64,000 nt of DNA from NCBI GenBank assembly GCA_910588325.1, contig CAJUPP010000001.1, forward strand, positions 1-64,000. The letters are read 5' to 3'. Source of the DNA: an uncultured Hungatella sp. Its GTDB lineage: Bacteria > Bacillota > Clostridia > Lachnospirales > Lachnospiraceae. Shown piece by piece: positions 52,395 through 61,218 of this stretch. A model generated the notes under the pieces. That model was given only the letters and a program-made list of their open reading frames with translations, did no database searches and was not told the origin of the DNA. Made by a program: the position numbers and the translations under genes. Within the stretch, counting starts at the first letter, position 1. The number at the start of each line of letters is the position of its first letter.

Positions 52395-53146
52395 GATATC
52401 ACCAACTCTACAGGGCAATGGTCTGAGCCTGTGACCTCCGTATGAATCGCCGCACTTATCAGCCGTTCTTTCAGCACGTCTGAAACACAGAAATAGTCAA
52501 TTCGCCACCCTGCATTCTTCTCTCTTGCTTTAAACCGGTAAGACCACCAGGAATATACTCCTTCTGTATCCGGATAAAAATAACGATACGTATCAATAAA
52601 TCCAGCATCCAGAAGTGCCGAAAATTTTCCTCTCTCCTCATCGGTAAACCCGGCATTTTTCCGGTTTGTCTTCGGATTCTTCAGATCGATCTCCTTGTGG
52701 GCCACATTTAAATCTCCACAGAAAATCACTGGTTTCTTCTTCTCCAGCCCTTTTAAATAAGCCAGAAATGCATCCTCCCAGGTCATACGGTAAGAAAGCC
52801 TCACCAGTTCGTTCTGGGAATTGGGTGTATAGCAGGTCACCACATAGTACTCCTTATATTCCGCTGTGATAACTCTCCCTTCATGGTCATGTTCCTCCAC
52901 GCCGATTCCATAAAACACAGAGAGCGGAGCCTCCTTCGTAAAAAGAGCCGTTCCGGAATACCCTTTTTTCTCTGCATAATTCCAGTACTGATGATACCCT
53001 TCTAAAGGGATTTCTATTTGCCCCTCCTGCAATTTGCTCTCCTGGATGCAGAAAATATCTGCATCCGTTTGCCTGAAATACTCCAGAAATCCCTTTCCCA
53101 CACAGGCCCGAAGTCCGTTTACATTCCAGGAAATCATCTTTTTCAT
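52391..53146 (-). CDS. xth: Exodeoxyribonuclease III
   Basis: 251 aa EEP-fold nuclease. ISWNVNGLRACVGKGF, FCIQESKLQEG, FCGDLNVAHKEIDLKNPK and TGSDHCPVEL are the catalytic blocks. It cuts AP sites and trims 3' ends in base excision repair. GGGAGACC precedes the start. Confidence 0.96.
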   Translation of the reverse strand: MKKMISWNVNGLRACVGKGFLEYFRQTDADIFCIQESKLQEGQIEIPLEGYHQYWNYAEKKGYSGTALFTKEAPLSVFYGIGVEEHDHEGRVITAEYKEYYVVTCYTPNSQNELVRLSYRMTWEDAFLAYLKGLEKKKPVIFCGDLNVAHKEIDLKNPKTNRKNAGFTDEERGKFSALLDAGFIDTYRYFYPDTEGVYSWWSYRFKAREKNAGWRIDYFCVSDVLKERLISAAIHTEVTGSDHCPVELVIS

Positions 53147-53158
53147 ATCTTGGTCTCC

Positions 53159-54022
53159 CTACCATTTATAATGCTTAATCAGAGACTGGGTGCCTAAATC
53201 TCCCATTCCCTCTTCTTCCAGCTTCCTGCACATGGAAAGTACCTGTTCCAGAATATCCAGCTTTATATCAACTCCTTCTGCCTCTTCTTCTGCAATAGAC
53301 ATGTCCTTGATAAAATGTTTTAGGAAGAACCCCGGGTTAAAGTCATCCTTCAAGGCTTTAGACACCACGTTATTCATCTGGGCACTTCCCGCCGCACCGG
53401 TAGATATGGACTGAAAGCAGGAATCCAGATCAAGCCCTACGTTCCTGGCATACACAAATGCCTCACAGGCTCCCGCCAAAGTTCCTGCAATGGCGATCTG
53501 ATTGCTCATCTTGGTATGCTGTCCGTTGCCTGCTTTTCCCATATAGTTAATATTCTTTCCCATGGCCTGAAATACCGGCATGCAGGAATCAAAATCTGCT
53601 CTGTCTCCTCCCACCAGAATAGTCAGAGTTCCCGCCTTTGCCCCGCCATCGCCGCCGGTCACCGGTGCATCCATAGCGTGAAGACCTGCCCTCGACGCTT
53701 CCTCTGAGATACGAACAGCCAGTTTCGGGCTGGTAGTCGTCATATCAATGATATAAGACCCAGCATCCGCATTGGCAAGAATTCCGTTCTCTCCAAAATA
53801 AACCTCTTCCACATCCTTAGGATATCCAACGATGGTAATCACCACATCCTGGCCTTTTGCACACTCAGCCACAGAGCCGCGCCAAAGAGCTCCATCACCG
53901 ATGACATCCTCTACCTTGGCCTTTGTCCTGGTGTAGATAGAAACCTCATACCCCGCTTTCATCAAGTTTCGGACCATAGATTTTCCCATGATTCCGACTC
54001 CGATGAATCCAATTTTCTTCAT
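53159..54022 (-). CDS. Beta-hydroxyacid dehydrogenase (GarR/HIBADH family)
   Basis: 287 aa. Rossmann GFIGVGIMGKSMVRNLMKAG, substrate block DAPVTGGDGGAKAGTL and catalytic Lys in GNGQHTKMSNQ are complete. It likely reduces tartronate semialdehyde or a related compound. It is paired 12 bp from a D-2-hydroxyacid dehydrogenase in one operon. Confidence 0.92.
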   Translation of the reverse strand: MKKIGFIGVGIMGKSMVRNLMKAGYEVSIYTRTKAKVEDVIGDGALWRGSVAECAKGQDVVITIVGYPKDVEEVYFGENGILANADAGSYIIDMTTTSPKLAVRISEEASRAGLHAMDAPVTGGDGGAKAGTLTILVGGDRADFDSCMPVFQAMGKNINYMGKAGNGQHTKMSNQIAIAGTLAGACEAFVYARNVGLDLDSCFQSISTGAAGSAQMNNVVSKALKDDFNPGFFLKHFIKDMSIAEEEAEGVDIKLDILEQVLSMCRKLEEEGMGDLGTQSLIKHYKW

Positions 54023-54034
54023 CTATAATTATCC

Positions 54035-55000
54035 TCACTTTCTTCGATATCCTGTCTGGAAATCCACCTGATTTTCCATCTCAGCCTTCTGACCTGCCAG
54101 AAATTTCTCCAGATTCCGTCCTGCGATCCTCACAATTCGTTCAAAGGTCTCCTGCAAATGATAGTTGCCGGAAATATGAGGCGTAATCACCATTCCGGGC
54201 GCATCCCACAGCGGATGATCCGCCGGCAAAGGCTCAGGGTCTGTCACATCCACCCCACAACCGCCTAAATGTCCTTCCTCAAGCACCTTGCACAGTGCAT
54301 CCGTATCAATAGCACTGCCTCTACCCACGTTCAAAAGAAACGCTCCCGGTTTCATCAGGCGCAGACGCCTTTCATCCATGAGATGGATGGTATTCGGTGT
54401 ATTGGGCAGAGAAAGAGACACGAAATCCGCTCTTGGAAGCAGTTCATCCAACCGTTCTGTTGTGTACAGTTCATCCAAATATTCCGGCTTCTCTCCCGGA
54501 GTCCTTTTCACACCGATGGTATAACTGCCTAGAGCCTTCATCCTGGCAGCATATTCACCGCCGATGTCTCCCAAGCCTATGACCAGTGTGGTAGAACCAT
54601 AGACAGAGGTCACCTTCCCCATATCCTTCCACTCATGCCCCATCTGATTTCTGTAATACTGATACAGCTTATTTTGCAGCATAAAAGACATGCCTACCAT
54701 GTACTCGGAAATAGCCAGTCCATAAGCCCCTGTCGCATTGGTTAATATCACCCCATCCTTTAAAATACCAGGTTTACAGTAAGCATCTGCCCCTGCGGAG
54801 TTTAACTGAATCCATTGCAGACATTCTGCCTCTTTAAGCATGGCAGTGCTGACATTACCAATGATGATATCTGCCCTTCTCACCTGTTCTTCAGTCACGT
54901 TTTTTACTCGTGCATACTCAAACTGACAGGACTTTCCCAGATCTTCCAAATACCTTTTATGCTTTTCCTCCACAGGAATTACTACTAATATGCGATTCAT
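54035..55000 (-). CDS. D-2-hydroxyacid dehydrogenase
   Basis: 321 aa. The NAD fold has VIGLGDIGGEYAARMKALG, with catalytic Arg in LLNVGRGSAIDTDAL, Glu in DVTDPEPLP and His in ITPHISG. Family size is normal. The start at 55000 has GGGAGGGG upstream. Substrate not evident; the neighbouring HIBADH-type gene suggests a shared hydroxyacid pathway. Confidence 0.92.
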   Translation of the reverse strand: MNRILVVIPVEEKHKRYLEDLGKSCQFEYARVKNVTEEQVRRADIIIGNVSTAMLKEAECLQWIQLNSAGADAYCKPGILKDGVILTNATGAYGLAISEYMVGMSFMLQNKLYQYYRNQMGHEWKDMGKVTSVYGSTTLVIGLGDIGGEYAARMKALGSYTIGVKRTPGEKPEYLDELYTTERLDELLPRADFVSLSLPNTPNTIHLMDERRLRLMKPGAFLLNVGRGSAIDTDALCKVLEEGHLGGCGVDVTDPEPLPADHPLWDAPGMVITPHISGNYHLQETFERIVRIAGRNLEKFLAGQKAEMENQVDFQTGYRRK

Positions 55001-55073
55001 CCGTCCCCTCCCTGTCCCAGTTCTTACGCGCTGTCTGTCGTTCTCTACATAAAGCCGCTCCAATGCTGCCCGC

Positions 55074-55526
55074 TTATAACTGCCGGCCTTCTATATCCAT
55101 AATCATATCCACTCTTCTCTGGTGACGGCCGCCCTGAAACTCTGCCTCCAGCCAGGTATCTGTTATCATTTTCGCCATTTCTATTCCAATGACTCTTGCG
55201 CCAAAAGCCAGTACATTGGAATCATTATGCATTCTGGAAAGCTTAGCTGTATATGGTTCGCTGCACACACAGGCCCTGATTCCCTTTACCTTCCCTGCTG
55301 CCAGAGAAATACCTACGCCGGTTCCGCAGATTGCAATTCCCAGATCCGCTTGTCCTAATGCCACCGCTCTTCCTACCATTTCACCATATATAGGGTAATC
55401 GCAGCTTTCAGAAGAATCCGTCCCCAAATCTACTATCTCATACCCTTTCTGCTTTAAATGCTCTTTGACAGCCTTTTTCATTTCCAGTGCCGTATGGTCA
55501 TTTCCAATTGCAATTTTCACATTCAC
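55074..55526 (-). CDS. rpiB: Ribose-5-phosphate isomerase B
   Basis: 150 aa, typical length. IAIGNDHTALEMKKAVKEHL, the catalytic Cys in AICGTGVGISLAAGKVKGIRA and HNDSNVLAFGARVIG are all present. It interconverts ribose-5-P and ribulose-5-P. A second, longer RpiB-family protein is encoded at 34881-35519. Confidence 0.95.
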   Translation of the reverse strand: MNVKIAIGNDHTALEMKKAVKEHLKQKGYEIVDLGTDSSESCDYPIYGEMVGRAVALGQADLGIAICGTGVGISLAAGKVKGIRACVCSEPYTAKLSRMHNDSNVLAFGARVIGIEMAKMITDTWLEAEFQGGRHQRRVDMIMDIEGRQL

Positions 55527-55568
55527 AGCCCCCTAAACTCATTTGTTCTTTCATTGTCTGGCATCTGC

Positions 55569-56678
55569 TTACTCTTCCGAAAAAAATTTCTGAATCTTAT
55601 CGATCCGCGATGTCATACTCTGCAGCAGCATATCCGCAATCGTAAACGCTGTCACCGTCTCCACCACCACCACTGCCCTGGGGACAATAATGGGATCATG
55701 GCGTCCTCCGATAATAATTTTTACATTCTCTCCCTGCCTGTTTACCGTCTGCTGGGGAGACGATATGGAGGGAGTCGGTTTAAATCCGGCCCGCAGCACA
55801 ATGGTGCTTCCATCGCTGATACCTCCTAAAATTCCACCTGCATGATTGGTGGTCTTTACAGGCTTTTTCTCAGATACTTTCATCCGAAATGCATCGTTAT
55901 TCTCTGTCCCCCGGCTTTTGGCAGAGGCAAACCCGTCGCCAATCTCCACACCTTTCACTGCTCCGATAGACATAACTGCATGGGCAAGACGTGCATCCAG
56001 TTTCTCAAATACCGGCTCTCCCACGCCTGCGGGCATTCCGGTCACCACACATTCCACCACGCCGCCTACGGAATCCTTCTGTTCCATCATCTGCCGTATA
56101 TAATCTTCTGCCTGGAAAGCCGCGGCAGCGTCCGGCATACACATGGAATTTCTGCTGATTTCCTTTCTGTCAAATCTGGATTCCTCTATCTCTATGGGTC
56201 CTATAGATTTGGCATAAGCAGTAACCTGAATTCCCAGACTTTCCAAAAGCCTGACCGCCACAGCCCCTGCCGCTACCCGTCCGACGGTCTCCCGTCCGGA
56301 GGAACGTCCTCCTCCCCGATAATCCCGGAATCCGTACTTCTCATCAAAGGTATAATCTGCATGCCCCGGGCGATAGATATCTTTGATCTGACTGTAATCT
56401 TTGGATCTCTGATCCAGATTCCGTATCAGCAGAGAGATGGGTGTACCTGTGGTCCTGCCCTCAAACACGCCGGACAATATCTCCACCTCATCGCCTTCCT
56501 GACGCTTTGTAGAATATCTGCTTTGTCCCGGCTTTCTTCTGTCTAAAAACTTTTGTATATCTGCTTCTTTCAGTTCAAGCCCTGAAGGGCATCCATCTAT
56601 GACAACTCCCACGCCTTTTCCATGGGATTCGCCCCAGGTAGTCATCGTAAGCAGCGTTCCCCATGAAGATCCTGCCAT
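55569..56678 (-). CDS. aroC: Chorismate synthase
   Basis: 369 aa. WGTLLTMTTWGESHGKGVGVVIDGCP, RPGHADYTFDEKYGFRDYRGGGRSSGRET and NHAGGILGGISDGSTI are the flavin and EPSP binding blocks. It is the last step to chorismate. It begins 4 bp after the lactonase gene. Other aro genes are absent nearby. Confidence 0.97.
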   Translation of the reverse strand: MAGSSWGTLLTMTTWGESHGKGVGVVIDGCPSGLELKEADIQKFLDRRKPGQSRYSTKRQEGDEVEILSGVFEGRTTGTPISLLIRNLDQRSKDYSQIKDIYRPGHADYTFDEKYGFRDYRGGGRSSGRETVGRVAAGAVAVRLLESLGIQVTAYAKSIGPIEIEESRFDRKEISRNSMCMPDAAAAFQAEDYIRQMMEQKDSVGGVVECVVTGMPAGVGEPVFEKLDARLAHAVMSIGAVKGVEIGDGFASAKSRGTENNDAFRMKVSEKKPVKTTNHAGGILGGISDGSTIVLRAGFKPTPSISSPQQTVNRQGENVKIIIGGRHDPIIVPRAVVVVETVTAFTIADMLLQSMTSRIDKIQKFFSEE

Positions 56679-56682
56679 GGCA

Positions 56683-57741
56683 TCAACCTCCTACTTTTAC
56701 AAGCTCACAACAGTTAGGCTCATCCACCAATACCGGATTGGCACACATCACCAGAAGTCCTTTTTCATAATCCACACGGAAAAAGGTAATGCTCCCTGTC
56801 TCGTGGTTTATGGAAGCCACATGCTTTCCGTCTGGGAAAACCGCAACGTCTTTCGGATACTCTCCGCTGACAGGCAGGCTGCACAGCATATCAAGAAGGC
56901 CTGTCTCCTGATCTCTGTTATAAACAGTAATACTGTTGTCTCCCGCATTGCTGCAGAATACATGCTTCTCATCCGAAGAAAACCGCAAGGCACAGGCTGC
57001 TGTCAGCTGGCTCACCTCATCTCCATCCGTAGTCAAAATCGTCTGAATCTTTTCCAGCTTCGGCACCTTGGGCCCTGTCTCATACGTATATACATCAATC
57101 ACGTTCTTTACTTCATACATCAAATACATATATTTTCCATCAGAACTGAAAATAAAATGCCTTGGTGCAGACTCCAAATCACAGGGGATGGTATCTACCA
57201 GAATCAGAGCATCTTTTGCATCGCTGAGCCGGTATACTTTCACCTGATCCACACCTACGTCCGCCACCATCACATACTGTTTATCCGGCGTCATTCGAAC
57301 ACAGGTAACATGGGGCCGGAACATACGCTCCGCCACACTTCCCAGTCCTTTATGATAAATTCCTGCCGCTACGCTGCCCACACTTCCGTCCGGATTCAAG
57401 TTCATCACCGTAGCCTTGCCGTCATGATATCCGGCCACAAACAGAAATCTTCCATCCGGGTCCAAAGCCAGCTGACAGCCTCTCATGCCGCGGATATTTG
57501 CGCTGTTAAGCCTGGTAATACTGCCATTCTCATGAATTTTATAAGACACCACACCTTCATCTGCAATGGAATACAGCATCTTTCCATCTTGCGATGCCAC
57601 TAAATAAGAGGAGTTATCGATCTCTGTCTCACATCTCTTCTTGAAAATGCCGCTTTCCACATCCACATCATAAATAGTTATCCCTTTGGCGCTTCCCGTA
57701 TAGGAGTAAGAACCTACATAAGCCATATACATCTCTTTCAT
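56683..57741 (-). CDS. Lactonase-family beta-propeller (6-phosphogluconolactonase type)
   Basis: 352 aa made of seven repeated blades (for example GCQLALDPDGRFLFVAGYHDGKATVMNL and VRMTPDKQYVMVADVGVDQVKVYRL). YVGSYSYTGSAKGITIYD opens it, as in the YbhE family. It may hydrolyse 6-phosphogluconolactone. The start at 57741 follows AGGAGG; the earlier ATG adds 28 basic residues without support. First gene of a long operon. No signal peptide. Confidence 0.85.
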   Translation of the reverse strand: MKEMYMAYVGSYSYTGSAKGITIYDVDVESGIFKKRCETEIDNSSYLVASQDGKMLYSIADEGVVSYKIHENGSITRLNSANIRGMRGCQLALDPDGRFLFVAGYHDGKATVMNLNPDGSVGSVAAGIYHKGLGSVAERMFRPHVTCVRMTPDKQYVMVADVGVDQVKVYRLSDAKDALILVDTIPCDLESAPRHFIFSSDGKYMYLMYEVKNVIDVYTYETGPKVPKLEKIQTILTTDGDEVSQLTAACALRFSSDEKHVFCSNAGDNSITVYNRDQETGLLDMLCSLPVSGEYPKDVAVFPDGKHVASINHETGSITFFRVDYEKGLLVMCANPVLVDEPNCCELVKVGG

Positions 57742-57830
57742 CTGTACAATCCTCCTGATTCTTACATGATAATGATCCGCAGCAGTTCGCATATTTTCGC
57801 TGCTACAGCACTTCCCGTTTATCATACCAT

Positions 57831-57836
57831 ATATTT
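57831..57836 (-). promoter_or_regulatory. Extended -10 box of the lactonase-aroC operon (candidate)
   Basis: The reverse strand reads TGGTATGAT, an extended -10 form, 90 bp from the lactonase start. No good -35 is seen. It lies back to back with the pot promoter. Confidence 0.4.
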
Positions 57837-57849
57837 ATCAAAAAATCTA

Positions 57850-57877
57850 TTGACAGTCATATATTTTTCTGTATAAT
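57850..57877 (+). promoter_or_regulatory. Sigma-A promoter of the regulator-potABCD operon
   Basis: TTGACA (57850-57855), a 16-bp spacer and TATAAT (57872-57877), consensus boxes. The leader is about 100 nt and contains two direct repeats. Confidence 0.82.
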
Positions 57878-57903
57878 AGGTTTTACGCTGTGTTTATTAT
57901 TAC

Positions 57904-57956
57904 TAAACTTTAAGATTATTTTCATTGTGAGTTAGTATTTGTAAACTTTCAGATTA
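57904..57956. promoter_or_regulatory. Direct repeat pair, probable regulator binding sites
   Basis: TAAACTTTAAGATTA (57904-57918) and TAAACTTTCAGATTA (57942-57956) are the same at 14 of 15 bases and 38 bp apart start to start. They lie downstream of the promoter in the leader of the pot operon; a roadblock or autoregulation site is likely. Confidence 0.6.
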
Positions 57957-57983
57957 GCATACAACCAATTCAGGAGGCCGTAT

Positions 57984-58517
57984 ATGAATATCGGACTGAA
58001 ACTAAAGGAACTGCGTATTTTGAAAGGTTTAACACAGGAAGAACTGGCAGACCGCGCGGAGCTGTCCAAGGGATTTATCTCACAGGTGGAGCGCAATCTG
58101 ACCTCTCCTTCTATTGCTACCTTGATGGACATTCTTCAATGCCTTGGTGTCTCCACAGCAGAGTTTTTTGCCGAACCTTCGGAGGAACCTATTGTTTTTG
58201 GAAAGGCAGATTACTTTGAAAAATACGATCCGGATCTGAAGAATGAAATTAAATGGATCATTCCCAATGCTCAGAAGAACATGATGGAGCCTATCCTTCT
58301 GACTCTGGAGGCAGGAGGCGAGACTTACCCTGACAATCCTCATGAGGGCGAAGAGTTCGGATACGTTCTCCAGGGAGGTATCACCATCCATCTGGGTAAC
58401 CAGATTTACCGTGCGAAAAAAGGAGAATCTTTCTATTTTTCTCCGGACAAAAAGCACTATCTGACAAGCAAAACCGGCGCTGTCCTTCTGTGGGTCAGCT
58501 CCCCGCCAAGTTTTTAA
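57984..58517 (+). CDS. XRE-cupin regulator of the polyamine transport operon
   Basis: 177 aa. HTH_3 (residues about 6-60, LTQEELADRAELSKGFISQVERNLTSPSIATL) plus a C-terminal cupin (about 110-175, HEGEEFGYVLQGGITIHLG, GESFYFSPDKKHY). PuuR-type regulators have this form and respond to polyamines. AGGAGG precedes the start. It is directly followed by potA. Confidence 0.92.
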   Translation: MNIGLKLKELRILKGLTQEELADRAELSKGFISQVERNLTSPSIATLMDILQCLGVSTAEFFAEPSEEPIVFGKADYFEKYDPDLKNEIKWIIPNAQKNMMEPILLTLEAGGETYPDNPHEGEEFGYVLQGGITIHLGNQIYRAKKGESFYFSPDKKHYLTSKTGAVLLWVSSPPSF

Positions 58518-58537
58518 TTTTCAGGAGGTTACATACT

Positions 58538-59614
58538 ATGGGTCAGCCACTGATTGATCTGGTTAATATCTCAAAAAGCTTTGATGGTACTTTGGTACTG
58601 GATGATTTGAACCTTTCCGTAAAAGAGAACACCTTTGTCACGCTGTTAGGCCCCAGCGGCTGCGGAAAAACTACTACTCTGCGGATTATCGGCGGTTTTG
58701 AACATGCCGATACGGGAAAGGTTGTATTCGACGGCCAGGATATTTCCAACCTTCCTCCCAACAAGCGCCAGTTAAACACCGTATTCCAGAAATATGCACT
58801 GTTTACCCATATGAATATCGAAGAAAATATTGCCTTTGGTCTAAAAATCAAGAACAAACCGAAAGCTTATATTAATGATAAGATCAAATATGCCTTAAAG
58901 CTGGTGAATCTGGACGGCTTTGAAAAGCGCAGTGTGGATTCCTTAAGCGGCGGTCAGCAGCAAAGAATCGCCATTGCCAGAGCCATTGTCAATGAGCCCA
59001 GAGTTCTTCTTCTGGATGAGCCTTTAGGCGCCTTGGATCTGAAACTGCGCCAGGACATGCAGTATGAACTGATCCGCTTAAAAAATGAATTGGGCATTAC
59101 CTTCATCTATGTTACTCATGACCAGGAAGAGGCCCTGACCATGTCCGATACCATTGTGGTTATGAACCAGGGCTATATCCAGCAGACAGGGACTCCGGAA
59201 CAGATCTACAACGAACCGGAGAATGCATTTGTGGCTGATTTCATCGGAGAAAGCAACATTGTTCCGGGAATCATGATTCGGGATGAACTGGTGGAAATCT
59301 TTGGCTCCAGATTCGCCTGTGTGGACAAAGGCTTTGGCAGCAACCGTCCGGTGGATGTCGTTATCCGGCCAGAGGATATTGATCTTGTAAAGCCGGAGGA
59401 TGGAACCCTTGAAGGAGTATGCACCCATCTGATTTTCAAAGGAGTTCACTATGAGATGGAGGTCACCACTCCCGATGGATTTGAATGGCTGGTTCACAGC
59501 ACGGATATGTGTCCAGTAGGGACGAAAGTGGGAATCCATGTGGACCCCTTTGATATCCAGATTATGAACAAGCCTGCTTCAGAAGACGAGGAGGCAGTAG
59601 GAGTCAATGAGTAA
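58538..59614 (+). CDS. potA: Spermidine/putrescine ABC transporter ATPase
   Basis: 358 aa. Walker A GPSGCGKTTTL, signature LSGGQQQRIA, Walker B VLLLDEPLGALD and a C-terminal TOBE domain. It powers polyamine uptake. The start at 58538 follows AGGAGG; an earlier ATG overlapping the regulator gene is rejected. It overlaps potB by 8 bp. Confidence 0.95.
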   Translation: MGQPLIDLVNISKSFDGTLVLDDLNLSVKENTFVTLLGPSGCGKTTTLRIIGGFEHADTGKVVFDGQDISNLPPNKRQLNTVFQKYALFTHMNIEENIAFGLKIKNKPKAYINDKIKYALKLVNLDGFEKRSVDSLSGGQQQRIAIARAIVNEPRVLLLDEPLGALDLKLRQDMQYELIRLKNELGITFIYVTHDQEEALTMSDTIVVMNQGYIQQTGTPEQIYNEPENAFVADFIGESNIVPGIMIRDELVEIFGSRFACVDKGFGSNRPVDVVIRPEDIDLVKPEDGTLEGVCTHLIFKGVHYEMEVTTPDGFEWLVHSTDMCPVGTKVGIHVDPFDIQIMNKPASEDEEAVGVNE

Positions 59615-60419
59615 AAAATTATTATCCGGCCCTTATATTGCATGGATGATCGGTTTCACCATCATCCCTCTGGCTTTAATCGTGTTTTATGGGTTGACTG
59701 ACCGTTCTGGGGCCTTTACCTTAGACAATGTTCTGGCAATCGCTACCCCTGAACATCGGAAGGCATTGTGGCTGTCATTGGTTCTCTCTTTTTTAAGCAC
59801 CATTGTCTGTCTGGTTCTGGCCTATCCTCTTGCCATGATTCTGCGCAAGCGCAATATGGGGAGAGGCAGTTTTGTAGTGTTTATTTTTATTCTCCCCATG
59901 TGGATGAATTTTCTTTTAAGAACTATGGCATGGCAGACCCTTCTTGAGAAGAACGGAGTGATTAACGGGATTTTATCATTTTTGCATCTGCCTACTCAAT
60001 CCATAATCAATACATGGGGAGCCATCATATTAGGTATGGTCTACAACTTCCTGCCTTTCATGATTCTTCCTATTTATAATGTACTTTGTAAAATCGATGA
60101 TAACACCATCAATGCTGCAAAAGATCTGGGAGCTAACTTTTTTCAGGTCCTGGTTCATATCTGGTTTCCTTTAAGCGTCCCGGGTGTTATCAGCGGAATC
60201 ACCATGGTTTTTGTGCCGGCTCTCACAACCTTTGTTATCTCCAATCTGTTAGGCGGCAGCAAGATTCTTCTCATCGGCAATGTCATTGAGCAGGAGTTTA
60301 CCAGAGGAAGCAACTGGAATCTGGGATCCGGCCTTTCCCTGGTTCTGATGATCTTCATCTTAATCAGTATGGCCCTGATTGCCAAATATGATAAAAATGG
60401 GGAGGGAACCGCATTCTAA
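59607..60419 (+). CDS. potB: Spermidine/putrescine ABC permease PotB
   Basis: 270 aa with six membrane segments and the EAA-type loop (AAKDLGANFFQVLVHIWFPLS). It overlaps the ends of potA (8 bp) and potC (1 bp, TAATG). Confidence 0.94.
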   Translation: MSKKLLSGPYIAWMIGFTIIPLALIVFYGLTDRSGAFTLDNVLAIATPEHRKALWLSLVLSFLSTIVCLVLAYPLAMILRKRNMGRGSFVVFIFILPMWMNFLLRTMAWQTLLEKNGVINGILSFLHLPTQSIINTWGAIILGMVYNFLPFMILPIYNVLCKIDDNTINAAKDLGANFFQVLVHIWFPLSVPGVISGITMVFVPALTTFVISNLLGGSKILLIGNVIEQEFTRGSNWNLGSGLSLVLMIFILISMALIAKYDKNGEGTAF

Positions 60420-61216
60420 TGAAAAAGAGAAAAGAAAATATACTGAAATTCGTGGAAAATTTTTATCTGGTTATTATCCTCATTTTTCTCTATGCTCCCA
60501 TTGTCACCATGATGGTACTGTCTTTTAATAACTCCAAGTCTCGTACTCAGTGGGGCGGTTTTACCCTGAAATGGTATGCGGAAATGTTCGAAGCTTCCAC
60601 AGTTATGGATGCTTTGACCAATACTCTGATTATCGCTTTTGCATCTGCTCTGATCGCTGCCATTATCGGAACTGCCGCCGCCATTGCCATCAACAGCATG
60701 AGGCGTGTACCGAAAATGATTGTTATGGGCATTACCAATATCCCTATGTTAAACGCAGATATTGTTACGGGCATCTCCCTGATGCTGGCTTTTATCGCCT
60801 TCGGAATTTCTCTGGGTTTTCGGACCATTCTGATTGCCCACATTACGTTCAACATTCCGTATGTGATATTAAGCGTTATGCCGAAACTGAAGCAGACCAG
60901 CAAAAGCACTTATGAAGCCGCCATGGATCTGGGCGCTTCGCCTGTCTATGCATTTTTTAAGGTGGTGTTTCCGGATATCCTGCCTGGTGTTCTGTCAGGA
61001 TTCCTTCTGGCTTTTACCATGTCCCTGGATGATTTTATTATCACCCATTTCACTCGGGGAGCTGGCATCAATACCTTATCCACCTTAATCTACAGCGAGG
61101 TGCGGCGAGGTATCCGTCCGTCCATGTATGCGCTGTCCAGCATTATATTTTCAGCAGTTCTGGTACTGCTTCTTATCACCAATTTTGCACCGAATTTTAA
61201 AAAGGAGAAATGTTGA
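60419..61216 (+). CDS. potC: Spermidine/putrescine ABC permease PotC
   Basis: 265 aa with six membrane segments and the EAA loop (EAAMDLGASPVYAFFKVVFPDI). LSFNNSKSRTQWGGFTLKWYAEMF near the start is PotC-typical. Confidence 0.94.
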   Translation: MKKRKENILKFVENFYLVIILIFLYAPIVTMMVLSFNNSKSRTQWGGFTLKWYAEMFEASTVMDALTNTLIIAFASALIAAIIGTAAAIAINSMRRVPKMIVMGITNIPMLNADIVTGISLMLAFIAFGISLGFRTILIAHITFNIPYVILSVMPKLKQTSKSTYEAAMDLGASPVYAFFKVVFPDILPGVLSGFLLAFTMSLDDFIITHFTRGAGINTLSTLIYSEVRRGIRPSMYALSSIIFSAVLVLLLITNFAPNFKKEKC

Positions 61217-61218
61217 CT

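Noticed and set aside
56599..57603. 334-codon open frame antisense to the lactonase gene
   Set aside because: A shadow of a real gene; the translation is rich in His, Ile and Ser with no domain.
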